A DNA stretch of 64,000 bases from the NCBI RefSeq assembly GCF_033118175.1, contig NC_083701.1, positions 8,513,501 through 8,577,500 on the forward strand. Direction: 5' to 3'. The number at the start of each line of letters is the position of its first letter. Within the stretch, counting starts at the first letter, position 1. The notes below the pieces were generated by a model. It worked only from the letters and a program-made list of their open reading frames with translations, was not told the DNA's origin and did not search any database. Of this stretch, positions 1 through 10,640 are shown piece after piece. A program made the position numbers and the translations under genes. Source of the DNA: Dama dama. Taxonomy: Eukaryota > Chordata > Mammalia > Artiodactyla > Cervidae.

Positions 1-269
1 TTTTGGGTTCTCCAGTCCTGATGAGGTGTTCTGAAAATCTTTCAAATGGGAGACCCCAAATCCCTGAGAACAGACCTGGTGATAGGAAAACAGTTTCTTT
101 CTTTCCTTTAATCCACCCAGCACTTATTGAGGGATAACTCTGGGCACAGAACCGTGTGAGATGTGAGGTGTGCAAACAAGAAGAAAATGAAAAATATTAG
201 CAGAATAAGTACATTATGACAGACATCTTGCTTGGCCCAAAAATGTACATTTTTTTCAGTGAAAAATAA
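1..269. other. Unassigned sequence
   Basis: No repeat family, open frame or RNA gene is recognisable. It is moderately AT-rich and runs into the TA-rich tract that follows. Confidence 0.4.
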
Positions 270-430
270 GATATGTATTAGATATATACATTATTATAGT
301 ATTTTTAATTATTATACTACAATAATCTTTGTATATTATTAACATAATAATAGAATATAATAATATAATATATATTAATAATACATTAATATATTATAAT
401 GTATAATATACTGTCATATATTATTATGCT
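270..430. repeat. AT-rich low-complexity tract
   Basis: About 160 bases made almost only of A and T, in irregular ATTATA/TAATAT patterns without a fixed period. It behaves as low-complexity DNA rather than a clean microsatellite, and directly precedes a Bov-tA insertion. Confidence 0.8.
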
Positions 431-439
431 CTAAGATAC

Positions 440-667
440 GGGCTTCCCAGGTAGTGCCTGTGGTAAAGATCCTGCCTGCCAATGTAGGGAACATAACGAG
501 ATGCGGGTTCAATCCCTGAGTTGGCAAGATCCCCTGGAGGAGGTCATGGCATCTCACTCCAGTATTCTTGCCTGGAGAATTCCATGGATGTAGGAGCCTG
601 GCCGGCTATAGTCCATATGGCTGCACAAGGTCAGACACAACTGGAGCAACTTAGCATGCACACATTA
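440..667 (+). mobile_element. Bov-tA SINE
   Basis: Ruminant tRNA-Glu-derived SINE in sense orientation. The tRNA-like head begins at 'gggcttccca'. The body shows the family landmarks 'gatcccctggaggagg', 'ccagtattcttgcctgga' and 'tcagacacaactgg'. A 7-base repeat, 'taagata', at 432-438 and 668-674 may be the target-site duplication. The copy is diverged in the A-box region. Confidence 0.9.
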
Positions 668-722
668 TAAGATATGTATTATTATTATGGTTTGTTCTTC
701 ACACGATTAACTACAGGTATGA

Positions 723-830
723 GAATATCAGGTAATTTGTCCAAGTTTATACCTCCATTCAGCAGCTGAAGTAGTAAAGGTAGGAATCGCACCTGGGTCT
801 ATCGACCCCCACACAGCTGGCTGCCTCCAG
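723..830 (+). mobile_element. MIR SINE fragment
   Basis: Resembles the MIR core and 3' half: 'ggtaatttgtccaag' for the conserved aggtaacttgcccaag segment, then 'aggaatcgcacctgggtct'. Strongly diverged, so the limits are uncertain. Confidence 0.5.
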
Positions 831-1889
831 ATGTCACTGAACATCGCTGACAGCCCAGTGCAATCATAGTCACGAGGCCCCCTCCCACTGTGGAAAGGCA
901 GTCTGTCCATCGCAAGGTGAAATGAAAGCACCATCTGGAAGGAAGAGAGGGTTTTCTAAGAGGGTAGCTTATCCCAGGGTTATAATACCCCCTTCCAAGG
1001 TCCTCAGAAACCCCACCACACACTCAGCTGCATATCTGGCCTGCCCAACCAAAATGAAAATCATAACAATAGGAAAAAAGGGTCCCAGTGAACCGTCCCC
1101 AAATTCATGGAGAGGTTACAGGCGTGGATATGGTGGGGAGAGGAGGTGGAGGCCCAAGCAAAGACTGGAAGCTGGGACAGTCCAGGGTGTGAAACTGACC
1201 CCCGAGGTCCAGAGCCCAAATGTCAGTGAATAAAGGGCGTTAAAATGCAGGTTTTATCCAGACAGGGGGTCTGTGAAACCCAAGGGCACAACTTGCGGGT
1301 GAAGGTGGCAGGGCTAGCTTAGGACTATAGCAGTAAGTAGTAGGATGGTGAGATTAAGCAAGGGTGATGGGGGAGGAATACAGGGGTAGTGGGGAAAGGG
1401 AGGCCTTTTAGGGGGTGCTCTCTGCACCTCTGCAGGCTGATATAGAATCCCCTGTGAACAGCTGGGAGAAGAGCATCTCAGGGAGAAGGTGCAGTGGGTA
1501 CAAACTCTCCCACTCAAGGGAATTTCAAATAACCAAATGGACGTGAGTTCCCAGCATGATAGTTAAATGTGAGGTGGGAGAATGAGCAGAAATGAAAGAG
1601 GTTGGGACAAAGGGTACTTCACTGTATCCCAGGCAATGGGAAGCAGCTGAAGTTTTATTAAGAATAATGGAAAGCAATTTTCAATGCATTATCTGAGTTT
1701 TATAGCAAGATTTCCAAGGCTCTGAGCTAGTTAGCCTGCCCAGGTGATGATTAGATAATAGCTCTGCAAGTTAAACTCCTTATTAATGGGAGGAGCCAGG
1801 CTGAGGTCTGACTCTAACCTGCCCATTAAACGCTACCCCCAGAAACTTCAAGAGAGCCTTCCCGCTCCCTCCAGAGCACAAAGCTGAAA
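831..1889. other. Unassigned sequence
   Basis: No convincing repeat or exon. The short open frames at 922-1233 (+) and 1314-1517 (-) show no family I know. A weak MIR-like patch may lie near 1690-1760 ('ttagcctgcccaggtgatgattag'). Confidence 0.4.
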
Positions 1890-2115
1890 TCAGACTCTCA
1901 GGGTTCAGTTCCTGTCTTCACCCCTTACTCTCTGTGTGACCTTGACAAAATTACTTCACCTCTCTGTGCCTCTCTTGCGTCCTCTGTAAAATGAGGATGA
2001 CAATGATAGGCTCCCCTATTGCAACTTGAGGTTTCATGAATCACTCTAGAGGTTCTTAGCAATGCCTGGCACATGGTAAGAGCTATCTGAGTGTTGGCTC
2101 TTAGTATTACTGTGA
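1890..2115 (-). mobile_element. MIR SINE
   Basis: A long MIR copy read in antisense. It contains 'ctctgtgtgaccttgacaaa', 'acttcacctctctgtgcctc', 'cctctgtaaaatgagga' and 'gcctggcacatggtaagag', all in the order expected for reversed MIR. This is one of the best preserved MIRs in the window. Confidence 0.88.
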
Positions 2116-2589
2116 TTACCTTGGATTTTTCAGGGCCAGTAGAGGAGACAAACTCACAGGAGGACCTTTGTCCTCAATTTAGAGCTGAAGAGACATGATC
2201 TCACTTTGATAAAAAAAAATACGTGTGCTCATGTTGAAGACACACCAGGGAAAGAGTTGCACAAAGACAGTATTTGGATGGGCTTGAAGAGGGTCTAGTG
2301 CAGGGCCAAGGGGCCAGCCTCACGTGATCGGCAGGCTGGGAGCAGAGACTCTGAGAAAGGAGTGAATCTTTTATGTCTTTCAGTCTGTGTCAGTTCTTCT
2401 GCAACCTTGTGACTTCTCAACCAGCCGGCCTTTGGATGCTTTTGGCAAAGGCGCCAGTTGAATTTCTCTGCAACTTCCCCTGTTTTGCATCTCATCGCCT
2501 CTCTAGGCTTTTGTCACAAGGGGGAGGCTCCGTGGCTGCCCTTCTGGGGCACAGATGGAGGGTGCAGGCTGGGGAGACACTCAGCTGTC
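2116..2589. other. Unassigned sequence
   Basis: Single-copy-looking DNA. A 127-codon plus-strand frame (2373-2756) and minus-strand frames overlap here, but none has a recognisable domain. The frame runs into MIR-like sequence, which argues against a gene. Confidence 0.4.
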
Positions 2590-2690
2590 CTCCCTTGAGC
2601 TTTGGTTTTCCCATCTGTAAAGTGGAGTCACACTGCTCATCCCGTGAAGATAAAACACTGGTGCACATGAGATGCCTCGTGGAAAACATG
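2590..2690 (-). mobile_element. MIR fragment
   Basis: The segment 'tttggttttcccatctgtaa' and the 'agtggagtcac' after it match the reversed MIR stretch normally written tcctcatctgtaaaatgg. Only a short core is recognisable. Confidence 0.5.
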
Positions 2691-2849
2691 TGGACAGTGG
2701 CCGTCTCCTGCCTTTTCCTTTCCATAGGTCATTGGAAATTTTACTCAAGGAAATAGCTCAGGGGAGTCTTCTTTAGTTTACAGAAGCTTCAGTTAAGTCA
2801 CAATACCCCTGTTAACCTGGCTGGGACAGACTCGAATGTCATTAGGAAG

Positions 2850-3060
2850 GTTCATTCATTCAAAAGCATTTATTGGTCACTGGTCATCCACTATGCAATA
2901 TCTCCTTCATATATATATACATATATATATTCCTGCAGCAGCCTTACCAGATAAATGCTATCATTATCTCCATTAGATGAGAAAACTGTGGCACAGACCA
3001 AAGTGTAAATTTCCCTGAGATTGGAATTAGGATATGTCTGATTCCAGAGAGTTGGCTTTA
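2850..3060 (+). mobile_element. MIR SINE carrying a TA microsatellite
   Basis: The 5' part 'catttattggtcactggtca' and core 'tctccattagatgagaaaac' followed by 'tgtggcacagaccaaag' identify sense-strand MIR. A TA-rich run (about 2911-2930) interrupts it and has probably expanded inside the old copy. Confidence 0.7.
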
Positions 3061-3814
3061 GATTAACCACCCATTAGCTTTCATGCATTGCAACACAGGG
3101 CTATCTGTAACTTTTGTAATTACCTCCAGCAGTGCCTGACCTCCTCAGAGAGTTGTTTTCTTTCCCTGTATCATGTCTGTTATTAAGGTATGAAGTTTAG
3201 TGACTTGAGGCAAAAGGACACCACCACCTAGAACAAAGTCTGGAGAGAAGAAGCGTAGGACTTAGGAGAAGTCCCCACTCACCCCAACACCTGCAGAAGG
3301 AGTAAGGTTGTCAGATGTCTGGAAGAATAAATTGTATCTGCTAACCCTAACAGCGAGGGAAGCCTTTTGTATCAGGGGATTCAGACTGAGTCAGGGGAGG
3401 GTTCATTTATACCCCGTGGCTCAGCATCCCGCATTTCTTTGAACTCAGTCCAGGATGACAATACCAGGAGAGAAAACGTAGAGAGGTGGAAGGGAAAGCA
3501 GGGCTCGGAGGTCTTGGGGGCCCGCTGGGCCACTTGAACTTGGGATGAGAGTTCTCTCAGGATATCCCCACACCAGCTGGGCAGGATGGAAGGCGCTGAG
3601 TGATGGATTCAAGAAGAGCGGGGAGAGGACCAGAGGGAACACCTCCGAGTCCCTGGGCTTTGTCTGGGACAGGATGGAACCCACCTCTCTGCTTGCTCCC
3701 AGGGGGGTGAGGCACACAGTACCCGGGGGAGGGGAGCCAGGAGCTCAGCAGGACTCTATCCTGCTGAGAGCTGAGGCCACTGGCTGACGTCCTGAGCCAA
3801 ACACTGAGAAGCAG
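3061..3814. other. Unassigned sequence
   Basis: No clear repeat. The segment 3445-3790 is relatively GC-rich and has overlapping short open frames on both strands, none recognisable. It ends where BovB sequence begins. Confidence 0.4.
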
Positions 3815-4239
3815 AGTTGAGATGGACAGTGAAGAAAGCTGAGAGCCAAAGAATTGATGCTTTTGAACTGTGGTGTTGGAGAAGACTCTTGAGAGTCCCT
3901 TGGACTGCAAGGAGATCCAACCAGTCCATCCTAAAGGAGATCAGTCCTGGGTATTCATTGGAAGGACTGATGCTGAAGCTGAAATTCCAGTACTTTGGCC
4001 ACCTCATGCGAAGAGTTGACTCATTGGAAAAGACCCTGATGCTAGGAGGGATTAGGGGCAGGAGGAGAAGAGGATGACAGAGGATGAGATGGCTGGATGG
4101 CATCACCAACTCGATGGACATGAGTTTGAGTAAACTCTGGGAGTTGGTGATGGACAGGGAGGCCTGGTGTGCTGCGATTCATGGGGTCACAAAGAGTCGA
4201 ACACGACTGAGCGACTGAACTGAACTGAATGGAACTGAA
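3815..4239 (+). mobile_element. BovB (RTE) LINE 3' end, copy 1
   Basis: 5'-truncated BovB in sense orientation. It covers the last part of the reverse-transcriptase frame ('gtgaagaaagctgagagcc') and the 3' UTR, which ends in the typical 'gactgagcgactgaactgaa' tail. The conceptual product in this part reads FELWCWRRLLRVPWTARRSN, the usual C-terminal BovB motif. It directly abuts a second BovB copy. Confidence 0.92.
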
Positions 4240-4250
4240 CCAGACAGAGG

Positions 4251-4852
4251 TAGAAACAGTGACAGATTTCCTCTTCTTGGGCTCTAAAATCACTGTGGAT
4301 GGTGATTGCAGCCATGAAATCAGAAGACAATTGTTTCTCAGCAGGAAAGCGATGACAAAACTAGACAGTGTGTTGAAAAGCAGAGACATTACTCTGCCAA
4401 AAAAAGTCCATGTAGTCAAGGCTATGGTCTTCCCAGTGGTCACATAAAGTTATGAGAGCTGAACCATAAAGAAGGCAGAGAGCCAAAGAATTGATACCTT
4501 CGAACTGTGGTGCTGGAGAAGACTTCTGACAGTCCTTTGGACAGCAAGGAGATCAAACCAGTCAATCTTAAGGGAAATCAACCCTGAATACTCATTGGAA
4601 AGACTGATGCTGAATCACCAGTATTTTGGTCACCTGATGAGAACAGCTGACTCATCAGAAAAGTCCCTGATGCTGGGAAAGGTTGAGGACAGGAGAAGAG
4701 GGCGCCAGGGGATGAGATGGCTGGATGGCATCACTGATACAATGGATATGAACTTGGGTAAACTTCAGGAGATGGTGAGGGACTGGGAGGCCTGGCATGC
4801 TGCAGTCCATGGGTCAAAAAGAGTCGGACATGACTGGGCGACTGAAGAACAT
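4251..4852 (+). mobile_element. BovB LINE 3' end, copy 2
   Basis: A second, longer 5'-truncated BovB on the same strand. It starts in the region equal to 'gaaacagtgtcagac' of the reverse-transcriptase frame and ends at 'gactgggcgactgaag'. The 11-base sequence 'ccagacagagg' occurs at 4240-4250 and again at 4855-4865, so it is a good target-site duplication for this copy. The frame is broken by a stop after 'cagtggtcacataa'. Confidence 0.92.
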
Positions 4853-4865
4853 AGCCAGACAGAGG

Positions 4866-5237
4866 AGAGGCAGAATACGGAACAACAGAAAGTCTCCTCT
4901 TTGTCCTGTGTGTCACTGATCTGGATTGTAGCAGCTCATGCCAGCCTTGCGAGGAGCAGAGGAAGGGACCTCCCAACTGGTCTGCGAGGATCTGAGAAGC
5001 ACAGGGTCCCCCCACCTAGGATGGAATTCTCTCTGCCCAGGTTACCACTAACACTCAGATGCTCCCGCTCCACAAGACCCCACTGTGGCCAGGAGAAAAA
5101 TGTGAACTCAGAAAGACCGAGGTTTATGACTGCTTGAAAAAAGAAGTTAGAAAAAGATGGTTTGATTAGCCAAACAAGACAGTTTAAATGGGTCTTATTA
5201 AAGCCTCGGGGCGTAGTCTGGAGTGTTTTTGCAGAAA
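4866..5237. other. Unassigned sequence
   Basis: No repeat or gene recognised. The long frame that enters from the left (4595-5137) is BovB reading into flanking DNA. Confidence 0.4.
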
Positions 5238-5380
5238 AATCTCATTTCATCCTCACAGTAACCACTGAGATTGGTGACATGATTATTTTGGTTTTTAGGA
5301 CTAGGAAGCTAATGCTAAGAGAGTTATGTGAGATGGATATCATGATACAACTTGCTAGTAGCAAGGTAGGACTTGACTCT
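5238..5380 (+). mobile_element. MIR fragment
   Basis: Sense MIR core: 'tttcatcctcacagtaacca', then 'ggactaggaagctaatgcta' in the position of the gatgaggaaactgaggctca segment. Diverged but collinear. Confidence 0.6.
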
Positions 5381-5384
5381 AAGT

Positions 5385-5575
5385 TCTGGTGTTTGCTGTT
5401 ACTGCTCAATTGCAAAGTTGTGTCCAGCTCTTTGAGACCCCAAGGACTACAGCACCCCAGGCTCCTCTGTCCTCCACTATCTCCTGGTGGTTGCTCAAAC
5501 TCATGTCCATTGAGTCAGGGATGCTATCTAACAGTCTCAGCCTTTGCTGCCCCTTCTCTTCTTCTTGGGATAAGC
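5385..5575 (-). mobile_element. BovB 3' end / BOV-A-like fragment
   Basis: Antisense match to the BovB-derived tail: 'gtgtccagctctttgagacc', then 'aggctcctctgtcctccact', 'tcaaactcatgtccattgag' and 'cagtctcagcctttgctgcc'. Both ends are missing. It could be a BovB fragment or a BOV-A-type SINE, which share this sequence. Confidence 0.8.
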
Positions 5576-6585
5576 AGGTTCAGACTCTCAGTCCTGTTGT
5601 TATGCCCCTTCCCTGTGAGGCCGAACCATGGGACTAGAGCCATGTGGACACAACACTTGAACTGAATGACTCTGAACTTGAATGACTGGACTGAGAATTG
5701 CCGAAGCCTAAAATAATTCCCGTATTTGTAGTTTGATATTAAATAGTTCTCTATCCTACTCTGTATTGTGCTTGCTGTTAATCATAAATTAATCAAATAT
5801 GAAATGTAATATCTACAGAGTTAAAAATTGACATTCTTTTCCTATTTCTTTTTTGGTCCAACAACATTAATATTTTACCCAAAGGAATGTAGCCAATCAT
5901 GTTCAGAGGTATTGACTTTAGATGTCCTCATCTTATAAAACAACAAACTTAATCTCTGTTTGCACAAAAACTTATCATGGCAACTAAATCTAAATAAAAT
6001 GTCACTTCCTTTAGACTTTACCTTGTGCCATGTCGCTACTTTCATCCTTAAGAATGATTTTCAGCTACTTCTCTCCATTAAAGGAATCAGTGTTTGGATT
6101 TTAAAAAAATTTTTTTGGTTTGATCTACCACGACGGGACAAAGAAGCCTCTTTCATTAGAACTTGGGATGTGGCATCAGCCACCAAGACTGCTGTAACTT
6201 TAGGGCCTCACTGCCGGAGAGAGGGGAGAAGTCAGGATGGGTAGACTTAGTGTTTGGACACTCAGTTTGTTATGGGGTTGGCCAAAGAATAGGTAGTCCC
6301 AGTAGCAATGTATAAGCGAGGCATGAGGATTCCTTAGTGAATAAAGTTGATATGATGGACCTGGCCAGACAGCAGAAGACCCTGGCAGCTGGGAGTCCAT
6401 GCTCTGAGCAAGGCAGAAAGAAGTTCCTGATGGAGAACATAGGCTTATTTGGAGAACAGAGGGGCAAGAGGCAAAGAAAACAGAGTCAGGTTAGAAACTA
6501 TCAACAGCCCGAAGAAATGTTCAGGTGGTCATGCTTTGGTGTGGACAAACCACAATAGTCCAAGGTAAAGCAAAAGCTAGAAGCT
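5576..6585. other. Unassigned sequence
   Basis: AT-rich on the left, more balanced from 6100. No repeat, exon or RNA gene recognised. The small frames at 5960-6244 and 6337-6558 resemble nothing I know. Confidence 0.4.
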
Positions 6586-6596
6586 CCAGCCTGAAG

Positions 6597-6821
6597 TGCA
6601 TATGAAAGTTGCTTCAGTCAGGTCTGACTCTTTGGGACACTGTGGACACTATAGCCCACCAGTCTCCTTTGTCCGTGGGATTCTTCAGACAAAAACGCTG
6701 GAGTAGGTTACCATGCTCTCCTTCGGGAGATCTTTCTGACCCAGGAGTCGAACCAGCATCTCTTACATCTCCTGCTTTGGTAGGCATGTTCTTTACCACT
6801 AGTGCCATCTGGGAAGCACCC
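6597..6821 (-). mobile_element. Bov-tA SINE
   Basis: Antisense copy, older than most here: 'ggtctgactctttgggacac', 'ctttgtccgtgggattcttc', and a degraded head ending 'gccatctgggaagc'. Possible duplication: 'ccagcctgaag' (6586-6596) and 'ccagtctgagg' (6822-6832), 9 of 11 identical. Confidence 0.88.
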
Positions 6822-6832
6822 CCAGTCTGAGG

Positions 6833-7185
6833 ACAGTGATCTAATTCTGGGATCCGTGTGCTGGAGGCATGGTCATTGCTGCTGTCTTCTGTACACTTTG
6901 ATCAATACTGGCTCAGGGACCAGCTGGGACAGCGTCTGCAGGGGAAAGGCCTTGACCAATGTACCTGGGTAAGAATGGGGAAGAGAGGAACTGACAACAT
7001 CTAAATGATTCATTTTCTTGTGTTTTGCTCTCCTGAGGTCTGATGGCAACTTCACTTTGAAAATCAGCCCAAGCGAATGAGTAATGGACCCAGTTCCCTT
7101 CATCATGTTATCAACCAAGTTCTGAGATAGTCCTGCTCATCCACCCAGTTTGGAAAGGAAGTCCATGTAAAATGATGTAATTGTT
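6833..7185. other. Unassigned sequence
   Basis: Nothing recognisable. An 81-codon minus-strand frame spans most of it and has no familiar motif. Confidence 0.4.
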
Positions 7186-7338
7186 ACTCAAAGTGTGGGC
7201 CAGGGATCAGCTGCAGCAGCATCACTTGGGAGTTTGCTAGAAATGTCAAAGCTCAGCTCCCACTCTTGGTCTACCAAATCAGAATCTGCATTTACCAACT
7301 GACCCAGGCAATGGAGAAGCACTGATCTGATCAATTCC
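7186..7338 (-). mobile_element. MER5-type (hAT-Charlie) DNA transposon remnant
   Basis: 'ctcaaagtgtgggccaggga', 'agcatcacttgggagtttgc', 'aatcagaatctgcattt' and a final 'gagaagcactgat' match the terminal-repeat and internal landmarks of the short non-autonomous MER5A/B elements. Orientation is uncertain because the two halves of this family are partly palindromic. Confidence 0.65.
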
Positions 7339-7401
7339 ACCTTTACCTTTATTCTGCCCTTGCATTCTTCAGCTATACAGGATAGAGGAAGGAGCACAGG
7401 A

Positions 7402-7545
7402 GGAAGGACTTGCTTGATGGTCCAGTGGTTAAGACTCCGAACTTCCAATGTAAATGGTGTGGGTCCAAACTCTGGTCAGGGAACTAATTTCCTACATGCC
7501 TCATGGTGCGGCCAAGGAAATAATAATCACACTAATAATAAATAG
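7402..7545 (+). mobile_element. CHR-type tRNA-derived SINE
   Basis: Artiodactyl SINE with the head 'ttgatggtccagtggttaag', then 'gggaactaatttcctacatg' and 'ggtgcggccaagg', followed by an A-rich tail with TAATAATAA units. The B-box equivalent ('gggtccaaactctgg') is mutated. Confidence 0.8.
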
Positions 7546-7704
7546 GCCTTTCCTAAAAAAAAGTTATCTTTAGGGTCTCTCCCCACTTTCTCAATGCTCC
7601 ATTGAAAACATGATTATCAAATTCAGCTTCACTTCTGAAATCTTTCTGAAATACCTGGAAGGAACATGACAGGAAGACTGCATGTGCAATGAAGTTGTAA
7701 GTTA

Positions 7705-7815
7705 CTTGGTAAATAACCTAGGGCAATTTGTCTCTCTCATCTTGATATTCTTTTCTGTAAAATGAGCACAACAGCCTCCACTTCCTGCAGTTGTAAGGGT
7801 TATTAAAAGATACAC
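7705..7815 (-). mobile_element. MIR fragment
   Basis: Reversed MIR: 'gggcaatttgtctctctcat', 'ttctgtaaaatgagcacaac', 'gtaagggttattaaaagata'. These correspond to the ttacttaacctctc, tctgtaaaatggg and gggttgttgtgagg segments. Confidence 0.65.
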
Positions 7816-7856
7816 GAAGTGACTTCATAGGGAGTTAGATTTGTTCTTCCCTATGA

Positions 7857-8172
7857 CAACAAGGAGATCTTAAAGGAGGTTAACTTTGAATATTCACTGG
7901 AAAGACTGATGCTGAAGCTGAAACTCCGGTATCTTGGTCATCTGATGTGAACTGACGACTCATTGGAAAAGTCCCTGATGCTGGGAAAGATAGAGGGCAG
8001 AAGGAGAAGAGAGCGTTAGAGGATGAGATGGCTGGACGGACGGCATCGCCGATGCAACAAACATGAACTTGGTCACAACTCTGGGAGATGGTGACGGACA
8101 GCGAGGCCTGGCGTGCTGCAGTCCATGGGGTTGCAAAGAGTCAGACACAACTGGGTGACTGAACAACAATAT
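7857..8172 (+). mobile_element. BovB LINE 3' end
   Basis: 5'-truncated sense copy starting in the 'aaggagatctta' region and ending 'cacaactgggtgactgaaca'. It is diverged at CpG sites. The small frame 8113-8424 begins in this 3' UTR and is not a gene. Confidence 0.9.
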
Positions 8173-8516
8173 TACAGGATGAAGCCTTGGAGGCAGAGAT
8201 GGAGAATGAGAGGGGTGGAGGGGAGTGGATCAGTCCTTATTTCTTCTTTCCCCAAAGCTGTGCTAGAAATGAGCCAGGAGTCAGGCACTGTGCTTGGAGA
8301 CTGGAAACAGACAGGATTCTCAGAGAAGGTGAAGAGGGAAGGGATGGCATTGAGGCGAGGTGGCTGGAGAACAGCTGAGGACAGAAGCAGCACCCCCAGA
8401 TTTCCAACTGGTACATTGACATGACCATAACACTTTGAGGCAGAGCTGCTGGATGTGAAACAACCCGGTATTAGGGTCTGGAGGGGACCGAGGAATCCAG
8501 ACAGAGCAGCAGCTTC
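8173..8516. other. Unassigned sequence
   Basis: Overlapping short frames on both strands (8187-8428), no recognisable product and no known repeat. Confidence 0.4.
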
Positions 8517-8830
8517 TAAAACCTCTTCCTGGGACCTGATAATCCAGTGGTTAAGAGTCCACCTGCCAATGCAGGAGGCAAGGGTTCGATCCCTAACTCA
8601 GGAAGATCCCACACGCCATGGAGCAATGAGGCCCGTGCATTGCAACTGAGCCCCTACCCCTAGAGCCTGTGCTCTGCAATGAGAGAAGACCCTGCAGTGA
8701 GAAGCCCATGCACGCGATGAAGGGTCATCTCTGCTCTCTGCCACTAGAGAAAGCCTGCACACAGCAAAGAAGGCCCAGCACTGCCAAAAGTAAAATAAAT
8801 AAATATTTAAAAATAAGTAAAATCTCTTCC
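8517..8830 (+). mobile_element. CHR-type SINE with target-site duplication
   Basis: Longer CHR-type SINE (about 8530-8817). The tRNA-like head holds an intact B-box-like 'gggttcgatccct'. The body repeats 'ctagagcctg / gagaagccca / ctagagaaagcctgcacaca' and ends in an AAATAAATA-rich tail. Flanks 'taaaacctcttcc' (8517-8529) and 'taaaatctcttcc' (8818-8830) form a 13-base duplication with one mismatch. Confidence 0.88.
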
Positions 8831-9499
8831 CAATTGTCAGCGTTTCCTGGTTACTGATCTGCAGTGTGTTCACGGACGACTTGTAGAGTCTGATCAGCCC
8901 CTCACTCAGCGTCATCTCCGAAGTCAACCCCTCTGTGCTTAAACTGATGTGAGAGCAGCTGACTCCAGCTACACGTGCTCACCTCTCCAAGCTGGTGACC
9001 TCATCCCTGCTGTTGCTGTGACCTGGGGCTGTCCCTAGCCTTCCTGCTCATCCCAGTGGCATCCATCAAATGTCACCTCCATAGTAAGACACTGAGTGCC
9101 ACCTTATCACTAGCCTGTCTGCCTACTAAGTAAGCCTCAATCCTAGAACCGCAAGCATGTCCTTCAAGCTTGCAGTCCCTCTTCTCTGTCCCTTGGGCTT
9201 TGTCTGAGTCCCTCCGTGGGTCTCTGTCTATGAAGACAAGGGCCTTATCCATTGCTGGGGCCCTGTTATCCAGGACTCTCTAAACATGCACCGGATAATA
9301 AACCCATTCAAGCTTGATGTGCTTGAAAATGTGTTTTTCCCGTTTCCGAGAAGCTTCTGTTGAAGACGCCGAAACCACAAATATTTGGGTGAAGCAAGGC
9401 TGAGCAACAGGGTCAATAGAATCAGTGGCAGTCAGGAAGCAAAATCCCTGAGCTCTGACGTCTGAGTACGCAGGTGGAAATTTTGTCTCCATACTTACC
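8831..9499. other. Unassigned sequence
   Basis: No repeat or gene recognised. Confidence 0.4.
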
Positions 9500-9565
9500 T
9501 GAATCATAAGCTCCTTGAGCACAGAGCCTGCTATCAGTGTCTACAAGGACCAGCATGAGCGTTTG
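9500..9565 (+). mobile_element. Possible L2 3'-end fragment
   Basis: 'aatcataagctccttgagca' followed by 'cagagcctgc' resembles the conserved L2 stretch gactgtaagctccttgaggg. Only about 60 bases match, so this is tentative. Confidence 0.35.
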
Positions 9566-9739
9566 AAGAAGTCATAAGGGGGTGTATTTGAACCTTGTCT
9601 GTTTTCAGCCTTACTCCTTCTATTACAGTCTCTCCTCCATGGATGTAAGAAGTCTGAGCACATTCTATGTAATCTGGTTGCCTTTGTTCCTTGCATCTTA
9701 TTTATTTTTAGGGAAAGGAATGCATCTACTCTGATTCCA

Positions 9740-9964
9740 CCTGTATTCTTGGGTGGCTTTAGTGGTAAAAAAATCCGCCTGCCAATACAGGAGATTTAAG
9801 AGACTCTGGTTCGATCTCTGGGTCAGGAAGATCCCCTGGAGGAGGGCATGCCAACCCACTCCAGTATTCTTGCCTGGAGAATCCCACGGACAGAGGAGCC
9901 TGGCGGGCCACAGTCCATGGGGTCACAAAGAGTTAGACCCAACTGAGTGACTGAGCATGCACTG
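9740..9964 (+). mobile_element. Bov-tA SINE
   Basis: Sense copy with a slightly damaged A box ('tttagtggtaaaaaaatccg') and an intact 'tggttcgatc' B box near 9808. The body is well conserved to 'acccaactgagtgactgagc'. 'tgattcca' at 9732-9739 and 9965-9972 is a likely 8-base duplication. Confidence 0.92.
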
Positions 9965-9972
9965 TGATTCCA

Positions 9973-10474
9973 GTATTATTGTTATTTAGTGCCCTTCTCT
10001 CTCACCCTAAGGCCCTCCCTTGTGATTACTTAGAACTTTGATATATTCCTAGCTGTTTCAGCCAAATAGGTGGTAGGATGTCCCCTGGATTTTCCTTTCT
10101 GCTAGGTAAAAGAGCCCAGGGCTGCAGCAGCTATAAAATCCTTCCCCGGGATTTTGAATTTGAAGACAATAGCCCCTAATCATACATTGGCCCATCAAGC
10201 TGCTGTTTTCTATTCCTTTTAGTGAGCAAATATCTTTAACCCAGTCTCACTTCTAATTGGAAGTTTTACTTTGGGTGGGGGCAGAAAGTTGAGCTTGGCA
10301 CAATTAAAGTAACTGTTTATGCCCATTTGCCTATGATAGAAAAGACACTAAATTTCCAAAAAAAGAAGCTAGTGGTTTCTATCAGTCCCTCTCCAAAGCC
10401 AGTTTTCCTGCTTCTCCTATTTTCCCTACCTTGCTGCCCTTCTAGGGTCTAATCTTTGCTCCTTCATTTGCTTG
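9973..10474. other. Unassigned sequence
   Basis: Nothing recognised; AT-rich non-coding sequence. Confidence 0.4.
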
Positions 10475-10640
10475 TTGGGTTACTTTGGTTAAGTTATTTA
10501 ATCTACTCATGTCCATCTCTTTCTATCTAAAACAGCAGTCCCTCCTTAGAATTCTGCTTTTAACATTAACTGAGGAAATGTTTGTGAGATCCTTGACAAC
10601 TTGGTACATATTAAATGCTTGATGACTGAGAGCTACTGTT
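10475..10640 (-). mobile_element. MIR fragment
   Basis: 'gggttactttggttaagtta', 'tttaatctactcatgtccat' and a 3' end 'ttaaatgcttgatgactgag' follow reversed MIR order. Moderately diverged. Confidence 0.6.

Noticed and set aside
4595..5137. 180-codon plus-strand frame
   Set aside because: Starts in BovB 3' sequence and reads into unrelated flanking DNA.
6597..6821. Perfect target-site duplication for this SINE
   Set aside because: The flanks agree at only 9 of 11 bases, so I list it as possible, not established.
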